From Propionibacteriaceae bacterium (GTDB taxonomy: Bacteria > Actinomycetota > Actinomycetes > Propionibacteriales > Propionibacteriaceae), in the NCBI GenBank assembly GCA_031265725.1, contig JAISCH010000299.1, positions 1 to 5,848 on the forward strand: a DNA stretch of 5,848 nucleotides, given 5' to 3'. Both the position numbers and the translations under genes were made by a program. This document shows, piece after piece, positions 5,840 to 5,848 of this stretch. The number at the start of each line of letters is the position of its first letter. The first letter of the stretch is position 1. The notes under the pieces were generated by a model. The model saw only the letters and a program-made list of their open reading frames with translations. It was not told where the DNA came from and did no database searches.

Positions 5840-5848
5840 AATCTTGGC

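Overview
The window looks like chromosomal DNA of a high-GC actinobacterium. The genes have GC-rich third positions, GTG starts are common, shadow frames stay open opposite real genes, and the msrAB upstream region fits a leaderless promoter. Some relative in the propionibacterial direction is possible, but I cannot fix the genus from this sequence. GC drops locally in the hipBA promoter region (about 1226-1350).

Layout: (1) 1-1255, minus strand: a hipBA-type toxin-antitoxin operon. hipB starts at 1255. hipA overlaps its 3' end and runs off the left edge, cut exactly at the catalytic Asp-Asp-His of the kinase. Its promoter region (1256-1352) holds a perfect 17-bp palindrome over an extended -10 element, and a larger imperfect inverted repeat just after msrAB. 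(2) 1353-2321, minus: a fused peptide methionine sulfoxide reductase (MsrA then MsrB) with an odd Asp/Pro/Thr-rich tail. (3) 2449-3273, plus: a 274-aa protein I cannot assign to a characterised family, with a very strong ribosome binding site. (4) 3277-3723 (possibly to 3804), minus: a DUF488-family protein whose stop codon lies 3 bp from the stop of the gene before it, so the two converge tail to tail. (5) 3891-4493, minus: a maltose/galactoside O-acetyltransferase-like hexapeptide-repeat enzyme. (6) 4726-5829, minus: a complete medium-chain zinc alcohol dehydrogenase, probably NAD-dependent.

The genes do not form one pathway. The left half reads as an accessory/stress region: toxin-antitoxin, oxidative protein repair, and an uncharacterised protein paired with DUF488. 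The right half holds two ordinary metabolic enzymes in the same orientation but separated by a 232-bp gap. The best candidate for something undescribed is the convergent pair at 2449-3723. No RNA genes, insertion sequences, CRISPR arrays or origins are visible.
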